This document shows, piece by piece, positions 41,954 to 50,081 of a stretch of DNA of 64,000 nt (its first letter is position 1; every line of letters starts with the position of its first letter). The position numbers and the translations under genes are program-made. The DNA is taken from positions 7,130,001 through 7,194,000 of the forward strand of contig NZ_CP187970.1 of the NCBI RefSeq assembly GCF_049942825.1, in the 5' to 3' direction. This DNA comes from Paenibacillus_G sp049942825 (lineage in GTDB: Bacteria; Bacillota; Bacilli; Paenibacillales; NBRC-103111). Under the pieces are notes generated by a model that worked only from the letters and a program-made list of their open reading frames with translations, was not told the DNA's origin and made no database searches.

Positions 41954-43645
41954 TCACACGCGGAATTTACGGATCAGGTCAGACAAATCTTCGGCCATGC
42001 GGCTGAGCATCGTAGAAGAGGAGACAATCTCCTCCATCGAAGCGAACTGCCCTTCCACGTGGTGGGAAACGGAATGCGTGCTCTCCGCCGCCGCCGCTGC
42101 GACTTCCTGAACGGAGTGCATCGTCGAGACGGCACTGCGGGATTCCGCAGCGATCGCCTTGGTCTCCTCAGATACCCGCAGCATCTGACGTGCGACATCA
42201 TCGACGGCTTCGTGAATCCGGCGGAAGGCCGATCCGGCCTCTTCCACGATGCCGATCCCGCGGGCCACTTCCTGGGTTCCCGCCGCTGCGCCCTGGACTA
42301 CCGCGGCCGTCTCGGAGCGGATGCCTTCGATCAGGCCGGCAATCTCTCCCGCCGCATCCGTCGTCTGCATCGACAGCTTGCGTACTTCATCGGCTACGAC
42401 GGCGAAGCCTCGTCCGGCCGCCCCGGCCCGTGCCGCCTCGATGGAGGCATTCAGCGCCAGCATGTTCGTCTGCTGGGCGATGCCGGCGATGAGCTCGTTG
42501 GCCGCCATGATCTGCGAGGACCGGCCGCCAAGCCGTTCAACGGCCGCCGTGAGCTCCTGCATCTTGGCGAGAATGGACTGCATCTGCTCCATGGCCGAGC
42601 GGATTGCTTCATCGCCGGAGGACGCCGTACGGCGCGCTTCGGCCGAAGTGGCATCCGCCGCTTCCGTGATGCCGGTGATGCTGCCGAGTTGATACGACAC
42701 GCCTTCAATAATACCGACGCCGGCCTGTACACTGCCGACCTGCTGCTCGGTGCCGGCTGAGATGTCCTGCACGATCTCGGTGATCTGCTGAAGCGCCTCG
42801 CTTACCTGACCCGAGCTGCCGTTAAGCTCTTCTGCCGCAGCCGCCACTTCTTGGGCGGACTGGCCCACGCGCGAGACCATCTCATGCAGACTCGCCTTCA
42901 TCCGGTTGAACGCGCCGGCCAGCTCGCCGATCTCATCCCGGCTCGCAATGCGCAGATCGCCTACCGTCAGATCACAGTCCGCGATCCGGCCTGCGGCCTG
43001 GACCATCTCCCGCATCGGACGGACGATGCTGCGGGAGAGCAGAAGACCGATCGCTATAGCGAACAAGAGGACGAACAAACTGACGATGAGCAGCGAGGTC
43101 TCCGTCGCCGATACCACATCCGCATTCTCCGCCTGGCGCTGAGCCATCAGAGCCTTCTGCTGCTCACTGATATGTGCGGCCGCCTGCTCCAGCGTCTGCG
43201 TGGTCGGAACCGCCCATATCAGCGCTTCGCTGCGCGCCAGCCCCGGCTCCTTGCGGTCGATATATTCCGTTACCTTCTGAGTTAAGCGGGCGAACGTCTG
43301 ATTCGACTCTCCCATTTTCTGCACTTCGCTGAGCGCGTCCTCGCCGGAGGCCAGTCCCTCCAGCTCCTTGATCTTGCCGGACAGCTGCTCGTTCAGCGAT
43401 TGGAGCGACGCCTCTTTCTCTTTGGTCGGCTCCACCAAATATCCGAACAGCATCGCATTCTGCTGCTGGGTAAACGCCAGCACCTGGCCTACCCCTTCCA
43501 GCATTCTCGAGTTGTCTTCAAGCAGGGATGAGTAGGAACGGTCAATCTTGTTCAGGAAGGAATACGATATACCGCTGGCCGCCCCCGTCAGCAGCGCGAC
43601 TGCAACGAATGCCCCTACAATTTTCTGTCTGACACTAATCTTCAC
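41954..43645 (-). CDS. Methyl-accepting chemotaxis protein
   Basis: 563 residues, GTG start at 43645, 6 bases after AAAGGAGAG. TM1 is ~10-30 (GAFVAVALLTGAASGISYSFL), followed by a ~150-residue four-helix-bundle ligand domain (LLEDNSRMLEGVGQVLAFTQQQNAMLFGYLVEPTKEKEASL), TM2 (LLIVSLFVLLFAIAIGLLLS), HAMP (SIVRPMREMVQAAGRIADCDL) and the MA signalling domain with the conserved hairpin tip IAGIAQQTNMLALNASIEAARAGAAGRGFAVVADEVRKL. It directly follows the mgl operon, suggesting chemotaxis to the sugar bound by MglB (inference), as with Trg/MglB in other bacteria. Confidence 0.93.
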   Translation of the reverse strand: MKISVRQKIVGAFVAVALLTGAASGISYSFLNKIDRSYSSLLEDNSRMLEGVGQVLAFTQQQNAMLFGYLVEPTKEKEASLQSLNEQLSGKIKELEGLASGEDALSEVQKMGESNQTFARLTQKVTEYIDRKEPGLARSEALIWAVPTTQTLEQAAAHISEQQKALMAQRQAENADVVSATETSLLIVSLFVLLFAIAIGLLLSRSIVRPMREMVQAAGRIADCDLTVGDLRIASRDEIGELAGAFNRMKASLHEMVSRVGQSAQEVAAAAEELNGSSGQVSEALQQITEIVQDISAGTEQQVGSVQAGVGIIEGVSYQLGSITGITEAADATSAEARRTASSGDEAIRSAMEQMQSILAKMQELTAAVERLGGRSSQIMAANELIAGIAQQTNMLALNASIEAARAGAAGRGFAVVADEVRKLSMQTTDAAGEIAGLIEGIRSETAAVVQGAAAGTQEVARGIGIVEEAGSAFRRIHEAVDDVARQMLRVSEETKAIAAESRSAVSTMHSVQEVAAAAAESTHSVSHHVEGQFASMEEIVSSSTMLSRMAEDLSDLIRKFRV

Positions 43646-43695
43646 GGGACCCTCTCCTTTAAAAATATGAAAACGCCTACAATTGTTTTATAAGA

Positions 43696-43724
43696 GAAAG
43701 CTGCCGGAGAGCCCGACAGCTTTC
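43696..43724 (-). terminator. Terminator of the mglBAC operon
   Basis: GAAAGCTG-c-CGG / CCG-a-CAGCTTTC stem (43696-43724) lies 21 bases past the mglC stop; on the minus strand it is followed by TCTTATAAAAC. It separates mglC from the MCP gene. Confidence 0.7.
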
Positions 43725-43744
43725 AACATTATTCTACTTTATTC

Positions 43745-44755
43745 TTACTTCTTCGCCAAGTACTTTCGGATGTCAAATGCTACCGCAGCGACGATGATCA
43801 GACCTTTGATAATCAGCTGCCAGTAAGGACTGATCCCGATGAAGGTCAGACCGTAGTTGATGACACCGAAGATCAGAACACCGGCGAGTACGCCCGGTAC
43901 GGTACCGATCCCGCCTGCCGTCGACACGCCGCCGACTACGCACGCTGCGATGGCGTCAAGCTCGTACATGTTCCCGTAGTTGTTCGTTGCGCCGCCCGTT
44001 CTTGCCGCTTCGAGCACACCGCCCAGACCATACAGGGCGCCTGCTGCACCATAGATATAGATCAGGTTGCGTGCCACGTTGATACCGGAAACGGTAGCTG
44101 CCTGGATGTTGCCGCCAATGGCGTACATGTTCTTGCCGAGACGCGTTTTGTTGAAGACGACCCACACGATCACGGCGATGATGATGGCGATAATGACGAT
44201 GTAAGGAATCGAGTACGGACCGTTCGGACCGATAAAGCCTGTACCGATATTGGTGAAGTCCTTGCGAAGGCCTGCGATCGGCTGCGATTCGTTCGGCTTC
44301 ATATCGAAGTAGAGCGAGTTGACGCCGTACACGATAACCATCGTGCCGAGGGTGGCGATGAATGGTGGTACGCTCAGCTTCGCGACAACCCAACCGTTAA
44401 TCAGACCGACAACCAAACCTGCCAGAATCCCCACTACAATCGGAATGATCAGCGCAATCTCACCGAGCTCCGGGTAGAACAGGCGCGGATAGTCACTCGC
44501 CTGCAGCATGGAAGCGGACAGTACGGCGCTTAGGCCCACGATACGTCCGGATGACAAGTCCGTTCCGCCCGTGATGAGGATGAAGGCGGCGCCCAGCGCG
44601 ATGATGGCGCGGGTCGAGTTCTGCAGCAGGATATCCCGCAGGATGTTGATCGACAGGAACGTCGGATCCTTGATGGCGATCCCGACGACAAGCAGGATCA
44701 GTACGATATAGATGGCGTTCTGTGTCAGAAACCCGCCGAGTTTTTTGGTATTCAT
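43745..44755 (-). CDS. mglC: Galactose/methyl-galactoside-type ABC permease MglC
   Basis: 336 residues with about ten hydrophobic helices. Typical BPD_transp_2 segments: ILLQNSTRAIIALGAAFILITGGTDLSSGRIVGLSAVLSASML, LAGLVVGLINGWVVAKLSVPPFIATLGTMVIVYGVNSLYF, GKNMYAIGGNIQAATVSGINVARNLIYIYGAAGALYGLGGVLEAARTGGATNNYGNMYELDAIAACVVGGVSTAGGIGTVPGVLAGVLIFGVINYGLTFIGISPYWQLIIKGLIIVAAVAFD. It transports a sugar together with MglA and MglB. GGAGGAGG precedes the ATG. Confidence 0.94.
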   Translation of the reverse strand: MNTKKLGGFLTQNAIYIVLILLVVGIAIKDPTFLSINILRDILLQNSTRAIIALGAAFILITGGTDLSSGRIVGLSAVLSASMLQASDYPRLFYPELGEIALIIPIVVGILAGLVVGLINGWVVAKLSVPPFIATLGTMVIVYGVNSLYFDMKPNESQPIAGLRKDFTNIGTGFIGPNGPYSIPYIVIIAIIIAVIVWVVFNKTRLGKNMYAIGGNIQAATVSGINVARNLIYIYGAAGALYGLGGVLEAARTGGATNNYGNMYELDAIAACVVGGVSTAGGIGTVPGVLAGVLIFGVINYGLTFIGISPYWQLIIKGLIIVAAVAFDIRKYLAKK

Positions 44756-44783
44756 AGTAGTAGCTCCTCCTCCGGTGAACCTC

Positions 44784-46295
44784 TCAGTGATTGGCGGCCA
44801 GCCGCATGATTTCTTCTTCCGTTGCGCCCTTGCCTTCTACGATGCCGGTCATTCTGCCTTCCGACATGACCATGATCCGGTCGGACATCCCGAGCAGCTC
44901 CGGCATTTCGGACGAAATCATGATGATGCTCTTACCTTGGCTCGCCAAGTCGTTGATGATGGAATAAATCTCGAACTTCGCCCCGACGTCGATCCCCCGT
45001 GTCGGCTCGTCAAGCAGCAGAATATCCGGCTCGGTGAGCAGCCACCGGGCCAGCAGCACCTTCTGCTGGTTGCCCCCCGACAGGTTCTTGATCTTCTCGC
45101 GGACCGACGGCGTCTTGACTCTCAGCTTCTCCACGCTCCGGGCCACTTCTTCCTTGGCCTTGCGCTCATTAAGCAGCTTGAACGGAGTTTCGTAGCGGTC
45201 GATGTTCGCGATCATCGCATTCTCGTGAATCGAGAGCACCGGGAAGATCCCCGTAACGCGGCGTTCTTCGGTCAGCAGCGCCATCTTGTGCTTCTTCGCG
45301 TCGATCGGCGACTTGATCTTGACCTTCTTGCCGTGGATCGAGACTTCGCCCGACTCCACCGCCCGCAGGCCAAACAGTGCTTCGATGAGCTCCGTCCGCT
45401 GGGCGCCGACGAGCCCGCCGAGACCAAGCACTTCGCCTTTGCGCAGCTCGAAGGATACGTCCTTGAACGACTTCGGCAGCGGGGAGGTCAGGCCTTCCAC
45501 CTTCATCAGAACACCGCCCGGCACGTTGGTTCGGTCCGGGAAGCGCTGGCTGAGATCGCGTCCGACCATCCGCTGGATGATCAGGTCCGTGGTGAGGTCG
45601 GCTGCCGGCCAGGTGCCGATCAGCTTGCCGTCACGCATGATCGTGACATCATCGGAGATGCGGAGGATCTCCTCCATTTTGTGCGAGATATAGATCATGC
45701 TGACACCGCGGGAGCGCAGCTCGTTGATGATCTTGAAGAGGGCTTCTACTTCATTGCCCGTGAGCGAGGACGTCGGTTCGTCCATCACGATAATCTTGGA
45801 ATTGAAGGATACCGCCTTGGCGATCTCCAGGGACTGGATCTTCGATACCGAGAGATTCCCTACGAGCTCCTTCGGATCGATATCCATCTCGAGATCCTCG
45901 AACAGCTTCTTCGTATCCTCGAGCATTTTTCGGTGGTCCACTATTTTAAACGGCCCGAATCCCTTCAGCGGGAAACGCCCGAGCCAAATGTTTTCCATGA
46001 CATTGCGGTGCGGTACCGGATGGAGCTCCTGGTGAATCATCGATACGCCGTAGTTCAGCGCATCCTTGGAGTTGTTGATCTCCACCTTCTCGCCGTCGAG
46101 AATGATCTCGCCCGCATCGGGTTTGTAGATTCCAAATAGCGATTTCATCAGCGTCGATTTGCCGGCGCCGTTCTCTCCCATCAGCGCGTGCACCGTGCCG
46201 GGACGCACTTTGATCGTTACTCCGTCCAGCGCTTTCACGCCGGGAAACTCTTTGACAATGCCGTTCATCTCAAGCAAGTATTTCGTATCAGTCAT
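44784..46295 (-). CDS. mglA: Sugar ABC transporter ATP-binding protein MglA (two ATPase domains)
   Basis: 503 residues from ATG 46295 (MTDTKYLLEMNGIVKEFPGVKALDGV), GGGGG seven bases upstream. The N-domain has Walker A MGENGAGKSTLMKSLFG and signature LSVSKIQSLEIAKAVSFNSKIIVMDEPTSSL; the C-domain has GLGGLVGAQRTELIEALFG (degenerate Walker A) and NLSGGNQQKVLLARWLLTEPDILLLDEPTRGIDVGAKFEIY. This split pattern is characteristic of MglA/RbsA/XylG. It is separated from mglB by a hairpin that probably reduces its transcript level. Confidence 0.95.
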   Translation of the reverse strand: MTDTKYLLEMNGIVKEFPGVKALDGVTIKVRPGTVHALMGENGAGKSTLMKSLFGIYKPDAGEIILDGEKVEINNSKDALNYGVSMIHQELHPVPHRNVMENIWLGRFPLKGFGPFKIVDHRKMLEDTKKLFEDLEMDIDPKELVGNLSVSKIQSLEIAKAVSFNSKIIVMDEPTSSLTGNEVEALFKIINELRSRGVSMIYISHKMEEILRISDDVTIMRDGKLIGTWPAADLTTDLIIQRMVGRDLSQRFPDRTNVPGGVLMKVEGLTSPLPKSFKDVSFELRKGEVLGLGGLVGAQRTELIEALFGLRAVESGEVSIHGKKVKIKSPIDAKKHKMALLTEERRVTGIFPVLSIHENAMIANIDRYETPFKLLNERKAKEEVARSVEKLRVKTPSVREKIKNLSGGNQQKVLLARWLLTEPDILLLDEPTRGIDVGAKFEIYSIINDLASQGKSIIMISSEMPELLGMSDRIMVMSEGRMTGIVEGKGATEEEIMRLAANH

Positions 46296-46465
46296 GGTAA
46301 CGCCCCCCTGCGTATTGGATACGCCTCCTCCCAGTTCCGTCAGGGGACTGGAATCTCCTGTCAGAGGCACCCGAATTCAGTATGTGTATGTTTGTATATA
46401 GTGAGGATGACAGCAGCGGTGATTCGTATAATCCGTGGATCGCACTTCCCGGTGAATCATTTCAT

Positions 46466-46511
46466 GAAAAAGGCAAGGGAGCAGGCACCTGTTTCACCTG
46501 GCCCCCTGCCG
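46466..46511 (-). terminator. Intercistronic attenuator between mglB and mglA
   Basis: On the minus strand GGCAGGGG..AGGTG / CACCT..CCCTTGCC forms a long imperfect stem followed by TTTTTC. It lies in the 247-base gap between mglB and mglA and would give the expected excess of binding protein over transporter. Confidence 0.75.
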
Positions 46512-46542
46512 TTGTTTCCTGCAGAGCGGATTGCTGAACGAA

Positions 46543-47619
46543 TTATTTCGCGTCGTTCATGTTTTCTTTCGTGATCTTCTTGTAAGGAACCCAGATGTAC
46601 TTGCCATCAGTGATTTCAAAGCCCGTGTTCTCTTTGCTTGGCGTTTGGCCGGAAGCGAGGACGTTCGCCAAGGCGAAGGATGCCGCACCTTGGTTCTTCG
46701 CATCGTTCAGTACCGTACCGAGCATCGTGCCTTCTTCAAGCGCTTTTACAGCTGGAGCCGTAGCGTCTACGCCGACAACAGGCATGTATTTGCCGCCTTG
46801 GAAGTAGCCTTTGGCTTTGAGGGCTTCGATCGCACCGAGAGCCATGTCGTCGTTGTTCGCGAATACCGCTTCGATCTTGTCGCCTTGGGATGCGAGGAAG
46901 GCTGCCATTTTCTCTTGGCCCTTAACGCGGTCCCACATCGCTGTGTCTTCTGCCAGCTTCTCTACGCCGATCCCAGCGTCTTCTACGGCTTTCACTGCGA
47001 ACTTCGTGCGCAGCTCGGCGTCTTGGTGTCCAGGCTCGCCCTTCAGCATAGCGTATTGGAGCTTGCCGTCCTTGTTCTTATCCGCTTCCGGATGAGCTTT
47101 GAAGTAGTCGGCTACCAGCTGGCCCGCCATCGTACCGGACTGCTCGGCTTTCGCGCCTACATAGTATACTTTGTCCCACTTCTTCATATCGTCAGCCAGC
47201 GGTTCGCGGTTCAGGAAGACAACCGGAATGTTTGCCGTTTTCGCTTTGTCAATAATAACGCCCGCTGCCGTACGGTCAACCGGGTTCACGAGAAGGCCGT
47301 TAACTTTTTTCGTGATGAACAGGTCGACTTTATCGTTCTGGGTCGGCTGGGAGTTCTGGCTGTCTACGATATCGACTTTGGCTTTACCTTCCGCTGCAGC
47401 GCTGATCGCGTTACGAACACCCGTCATGAACGTATCGTCGAATTTGTAGATCGCTACGCCGATCGTTGGCTGTTTGCCAGCCGTCGTACCGGTTTCGGTC
47501 TTCGCGCCGCCTGCGTTGTTGTTCGCTGTGCCGGCGTTAGTGTCCGTTTTATTTCCGCAGCCTACAACTGTTGTCGCGAGTGCAGCAGCAAGCATCATGG
47601 AAACCACTTTTTTGTTCAT
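46543..47619 (-). CDS. mglB: Galactose/glucose-type periplasmic-binding lipoprotein MglB
   Basis: 358 residues. Signal peptide with lipobox VVGC, then an Asn/Thr-rich linker. PTIGVAIYKFDDTFMTGVRNAISAAAEGKAKVDIVDSQNSQPTQNDKVDLFITKKVNGLLVNPVDR, PVVFLNREPLADDMKKWDKVYYVGAKAEQSGTMAGQLVADYF, EAVFANNDDMALGAIEALKAKGY and MPVVGVDATAPAVKALEEGTMLGTVLNDAKNQG closely follow E. coli MglB, including ligand-contacting Asp/Asn/Arg. Binds D-galactose or D-glucose (family knowledge). GGAGGT precedes the ATG. It is the first gene of the operon, with paired direct repeats 93-125 bases upstream of its start codon. Confidence 0.95.
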   Translation of the reverse strand: MNKKVVSMMLAAALATTVVGCGNKTDTNAGTANNNAGGAKTETGTTAGKQPTIGVAIYKFDDTFMTGVRNAISAAAEGKAKVDIVDSQNSQPTQNDKVDLFITKKVNGLLVNPVDRTAAGVIIDKAKTANIPVVFLNREPLADDMKKWDKVYYVGAKAEQSGTMAGQLVADYFKAHPEADKNKDGKLQYAMLKGEPGHQDAELRTKFAVKAVEDAGIGVEKLAEDTAMWDRVKGQEKMAAFLASQGDKIEAVFANNDDMALGAIEALKAKGYFQGGKYMPVVGVDATAPAVKALEEGTMLGTVLNDAKNQGAASFALANVLASGQTPSKENTGFEITDGKYIWVPYKKITKENMNDAK

Positions 47620-47712
47620 CCGTAAAAGACCTCCGTTATTTCTTTTTTTGTTTACTGGATTGCTTTACCCTTTCATTATCGTTAATTTTGTGCCAAAAAC
47701 CCATGCAATATC

Positions 47713-47743
47713 CTCATGTGTTCTATCGAAATTCTCATGTGTT
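47713..47743 (-). promoter_or_regulatory. Direct-repeat regulator site upstream of mglB
   Basis: CTCATGTGTT occurs at 47713-47722 and again at 47734-47743, exactly 21 bases (two helical turns) apart. On the mglB strand this reads AACACATGAG twice. Same-face direct repeats upstream of the promoter are typical of AraC-family activators such as YesN-type response regulators (family knowledge). The adjacent regulator at 52873 is the natural candidate. Confidence 0.6.
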
Positions 47744-47841
47744 ATGAAAAAGCTAAGATTATGTCGAAAATTTCAGACTTTTGTCGCATGGAAAATAGGA
47801 CTGTCCCGCACCCCCGAGTGGACAGGCGGGTCTTCGAGATT

Positions 47842-48008
47842 CCGCGTCCCGGCGGACTGCGCGGTTCTGCGTTCCGGCGGCCTGTGCGGTTCCGTGACCC
47901 GGCGGACGGCACGGTTCCGCGTTCCGGCGGACGGCGCGGTTCCGCGAGACGGCGGACGGCGCGGTTCTGCGACCCGGCGGATGGCGCGGTTCCGACCCGG
48001 CGGTCTGG
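47842..48008. repeat. 25-bp GC-rich tandem repeat, about 6.7 copies
   Basis: Perfect-length 25-bp units start at 47842, 47867, 47892, 47917, 47942 and 47967, with a partial at 47992. Consensus CYGCGNYCCGGCGGACGG followed by CGCGGTT; units 4 and 5 differ at only three positions. Because 25 is not a multiple of three the three reading frames rotate, so it is not a coding repeat. Confidence 0.88.
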
Positions 48009-48026
48009 GCAATCGGAAATCTCACA

Positions 48027-48213
48027 AATAAAGGAACTGAGATTCTTTATTCTTCTATTTCCCGTCATTTCCCAAGGAATAGCGGAACTCAGGTTCCTTA
48101 ACAGTCCCGTTTTAGCGAAAAACAGCCTCATTTCCCCTAATAGCGAATCTGAGTTCCTTTATCTTTAAAACTTCCCTTCGATGACCAACATAACGAATCT
48201 TAGTTCCGCTGAT
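48027..48213. repeat. Four-palindrome element, copy B
   Basis: Imperfect palindromes at 48027-48051, 48078-48102, 48138-48162 and 48190-48213. The first two carry GGAACT, the last two AGTTCC on the plus strand, as in copy A. Start-to-start distances are 51, 60 and 52. It directly follows the 25-bp tandem repeat and directly precedes the inserted IS element. Confidence 0.75.
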
Positions 48214-48270
48214 ATGAACGTAACCGAGCAACTCCCAGCACGTATCCCTGTTTTTTTGTACTCCAAACTA

Positions 48271-48300
48271 AGCCTGTCAAGGTGCTCTTTTTGACAGGCT
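48271..48300. other. Perfect stem-loop at the left boundary of the IS element
   Basis: AGCCTGTCAA (48271-48280) pairs perfectly with TTGACAGGCT (48291-48300) around a 10-base loop. It may be the structure next to which the IS inserted. The TTGACA within it is spaced 17 bases from CATACT (48314-48319), forming a possible outward-in promoter that reads into the IS noncoding end. Confidence 0.6.
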
Positions 48301-48328
48301 ACCTCTTTCTTCCCATACTTGTATACGT

Positions 48329-48395
48329 GTCTGACTATCAAGTCAGACCCCGCCTTACGGCGAGTAACGGGGTGCAGGGGGCGGTGCTCCCTGCA
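48329..48395. ncRNA. Candidate bridge-RNA structural core in the IS noncoding end
   Basis: Three consecutive stem-loops occupy 67 bases: GTCTGACT-atca-AGTCAGAC (48329-48348, perfect 8 bp), CCCCG...CGGGG with inner GCC-ttac-GGC (48348-48372), and TGCAGGG...CCCTGCA (48373-48395). This density of structure directly inside the IS end, in the half with no reading frame, is what a bridge RNA would show. Strand and exact limits are not determined. Confidence 0.45.
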
Positions 48396-48648
48396 ATGTT
48401 TTTTCCTGAGAACAACGGGACATGTCTACATTCCTTGGCACGAGGGCAAAATGGTTCTTTGCGCCGGCTGGCAACCTGATATTCGTGGGTTCTCACATGT
48501 GATTACATACGACCAGAGAGTTTCCTGCTAACTATCAACGCACATAAAGCTCCTGTTCCCTTGCTTTGTGCAGCGGAACTACGCGGATTTCTCTCTGCCT
48601 AGCTTTGTAAGCCAAAGAATGTAACGCATCTTCCTCAAATCCGTTCTC

Positions 48649-49821
48649 TTACCACCTCCTTCTTCGTATTTTCAAACTTCTATTACAAGCACAAGCGATT
48701 ATGCTGCCGCCCTTTGCTTCTGGACTTCCTTGGCTATAGCCCAGATAAAATCCCAGGAGCTCCCTGGCCACGGCGGTAACGATGGTTCCTTTGTTCTTTC
48801 CCCTGAAGCTTAACCTATTAAATTTATGATGCAGTCTTTTATGCGCCTTCCAAGAGATCTCAATAATCTCCGAACTGAGCTCCTTTTGCCTCTCCCGCAG
48901 GGCTCTTCTTACAGCAGGTTTGCTCCGGTAGGTCCAGGCGGCTTCGACCAGTACCCGTCGAATATGCGCATTACCGACTTTCGTGATTCGCCCTTGCCAG
49001 CGGCTGCCTCCGCTTGAACTTTCCGAAGGTACCAATCCGGAATAACTCATAAGCTGCGGCGCAAAAGCAAATCTTCCTGCGAGATCTCCGAGTTCGGCCG
49101 CAAGAGTAGTGGCCGTAACTAAAGCAATACCATGAAGTCCTTGCAGCGCCTGAATCATGGTAGCCTGGCACCCTGCCGAAGCCTGCCGTTCCATTTCCTT
49201 TTCGTATCGCCCAATCCGGTTTGCGGCCTCCCTGATGGTGTTGCGGTATTCTTGAAAGACTATATCCTCGCACGCATCCGTAAAGCGCAAGGTATCCAGC
49301 CAGTTCTCGTAGGCCGATGTCCATAACTTCGTGCCGCCCGGTGGATGAAGCTGGTGCCGAAGCAGGAACTTCGTTAGCCGCTGCTTGTGCCGATTCATAT
49401 CCTGAACCGCATCCTCCCGGGCCCGAACCAAATCCCGCAGTGCTTCGTCCTCGGGTGTAGGTACGTAGATTTCGGTTAACTCTCTGGCCCTGTAGAGCTG
49501 CGCTAAACGTATAGCATCCCTTTTGTCGGTTTTAATGCGCTTGTTGCCATCCAATGCTTTGGGCGCAACGACGCTGCAATTGACAAAGAGTTCAAGGAAC
49601 CAACGATACAGCTGAAACCCTGTAGGCCCGGCCTCATAGCAAACGTCGAGTTTGATCTCATCGTCCTTTGCAAGCTGCTTGACTAACTTTCGCACGGCCT
49701 CCTTGGTATGGGGAATCGTCCCCCAGAACCGCACGGGCTCATCTCGATTTTCCGTGGCTATGGCAACGGCAATTTTTTCCTTGGATACGTCTAACCCTAC
49801 ATACTTTGTGGACATACTCAT
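48649..49821 (-). CDS. IS110-family transposase (DEDD RuvC-like)
   Basis: 390 residues from ATG 49821 (MSMSTKYVGLDVSKEKI), 10 bases after AAGGAG. The N-terminal RuvC-like DEDD domain shows D in YVGLDVSKEKIAVA, E in DVCYEAGPTGFQLYRW and D..D in RIKTDKRDAIRLAQLYRA. The C-terminal Transposase_20 domain has QALQGLHGIALVTATTLAAELGDL and the catalytic Ser region MSYSGLVPSESSSGGSRWQGRITKVGNAHIRRVLVEAAW. All four acidic residues and the Ser appear intact and there is no internal stop, so it may be active. Its composition is less GC-rich than its neighbours, consistent with recent arrival. Confidence 0.95.
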   Translation of the reverse strand: MSMSTKYVGLDVSKEKIAVAIATENRDEPVRFWGTIPHTKEAVRKLVKQLAKDDEIKLDVCYEAGPTGFQLYRWFLELFVNCSVVAPKALDGNKRIKTDKRDAIRLAQLYRARELTEIYVPTPEDEALRDLVRAREDAVQDMNRHKQRLTKFLLRHQLHPPGGTKLWTSAYENWLDTLRFTDACEDIVFQEYRNTIREAANRIGRYEKEMERQASAGCQATMIQALQGLHGIALVTATTLAAELGDLAGRFAFAPQLMSYSGLVPSESSSGGSRWQGRITKVGNAHIRRVLVEAAWTYRSKPAVRRALRERQKELSSEIIEISWKAHKRLHHKFNRLSFRGKNKGTIVTAVARELLGFYLGYSQGSPEAKGGSIIACACNRSLKIRRRRW

Positions 49822-50012
49822 TACTAACCGACTCCTTTTTGTTTGTAGCTCTGTTTTGGATATGATTGGTTTATTCATTCCAAGTCATTTCCAACTTCAA
49901 CCTACGTGATGCAAAGAGGTAGTCGGTTTCGTTCATTATAACTATTTCCTCTGCCCAAACGTCCGCAGATGCTTCTAGCACAAAGCCTAAGCCGGAAGGG
50001 CTCGAAAAGAGC

Positions 50013-50040
50013 AAAAAACCCGCAGCGGCCGCTGCGGGTT
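50013..50040 (-). terminator. Terminator of the sensor operon
   Basis: AACCCGCAGC-GGCC-GCTGCGGGTT is a perfect 10-bp stem; on the minus strand six T follow. It lies 42 bases beyond the binding-protein stop, so the sensor operon is terminated before the IS and mglB. Confidence 0.9.
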
Positions 50041-50081
50041 CTTGACTTTATTGCCTATCCAACACTTCCTACTCGATAAGG

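Larger units (their letters stand above)
48299..49922 (-). mobile_element. IS110 family element, IS1111-like subgroup
   Basis: A DEDD transposase gene is enclosed by a 10-bp inverted repeat: CTACCTCTTT (48299-48308) and AAAGAGGTAG (49913-49922). The noncoding stretch is long on the 3' side of the transposase (about 340 bases) and short on its 5' side (about 90 bases). Long right end plus subterminal inverted repeats is the arrangement of the IS1111 subgroup, in which the guide ('bridge') RNA lies in that long end (family knowledge). Exact ends and core dinucleotide cannot be fixed without an empty site. Total length near 1.62 kb. Confidence 0.8.

Noticed and set aside
47742..48131. Short Arg/Pro-rich open frames across the 25-bp tandem repeat
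   Set aside because: All frames are open because the unit is GC-rich and not a multiple of three; the predicted peptides are frame-rotated versions of the same repeat.
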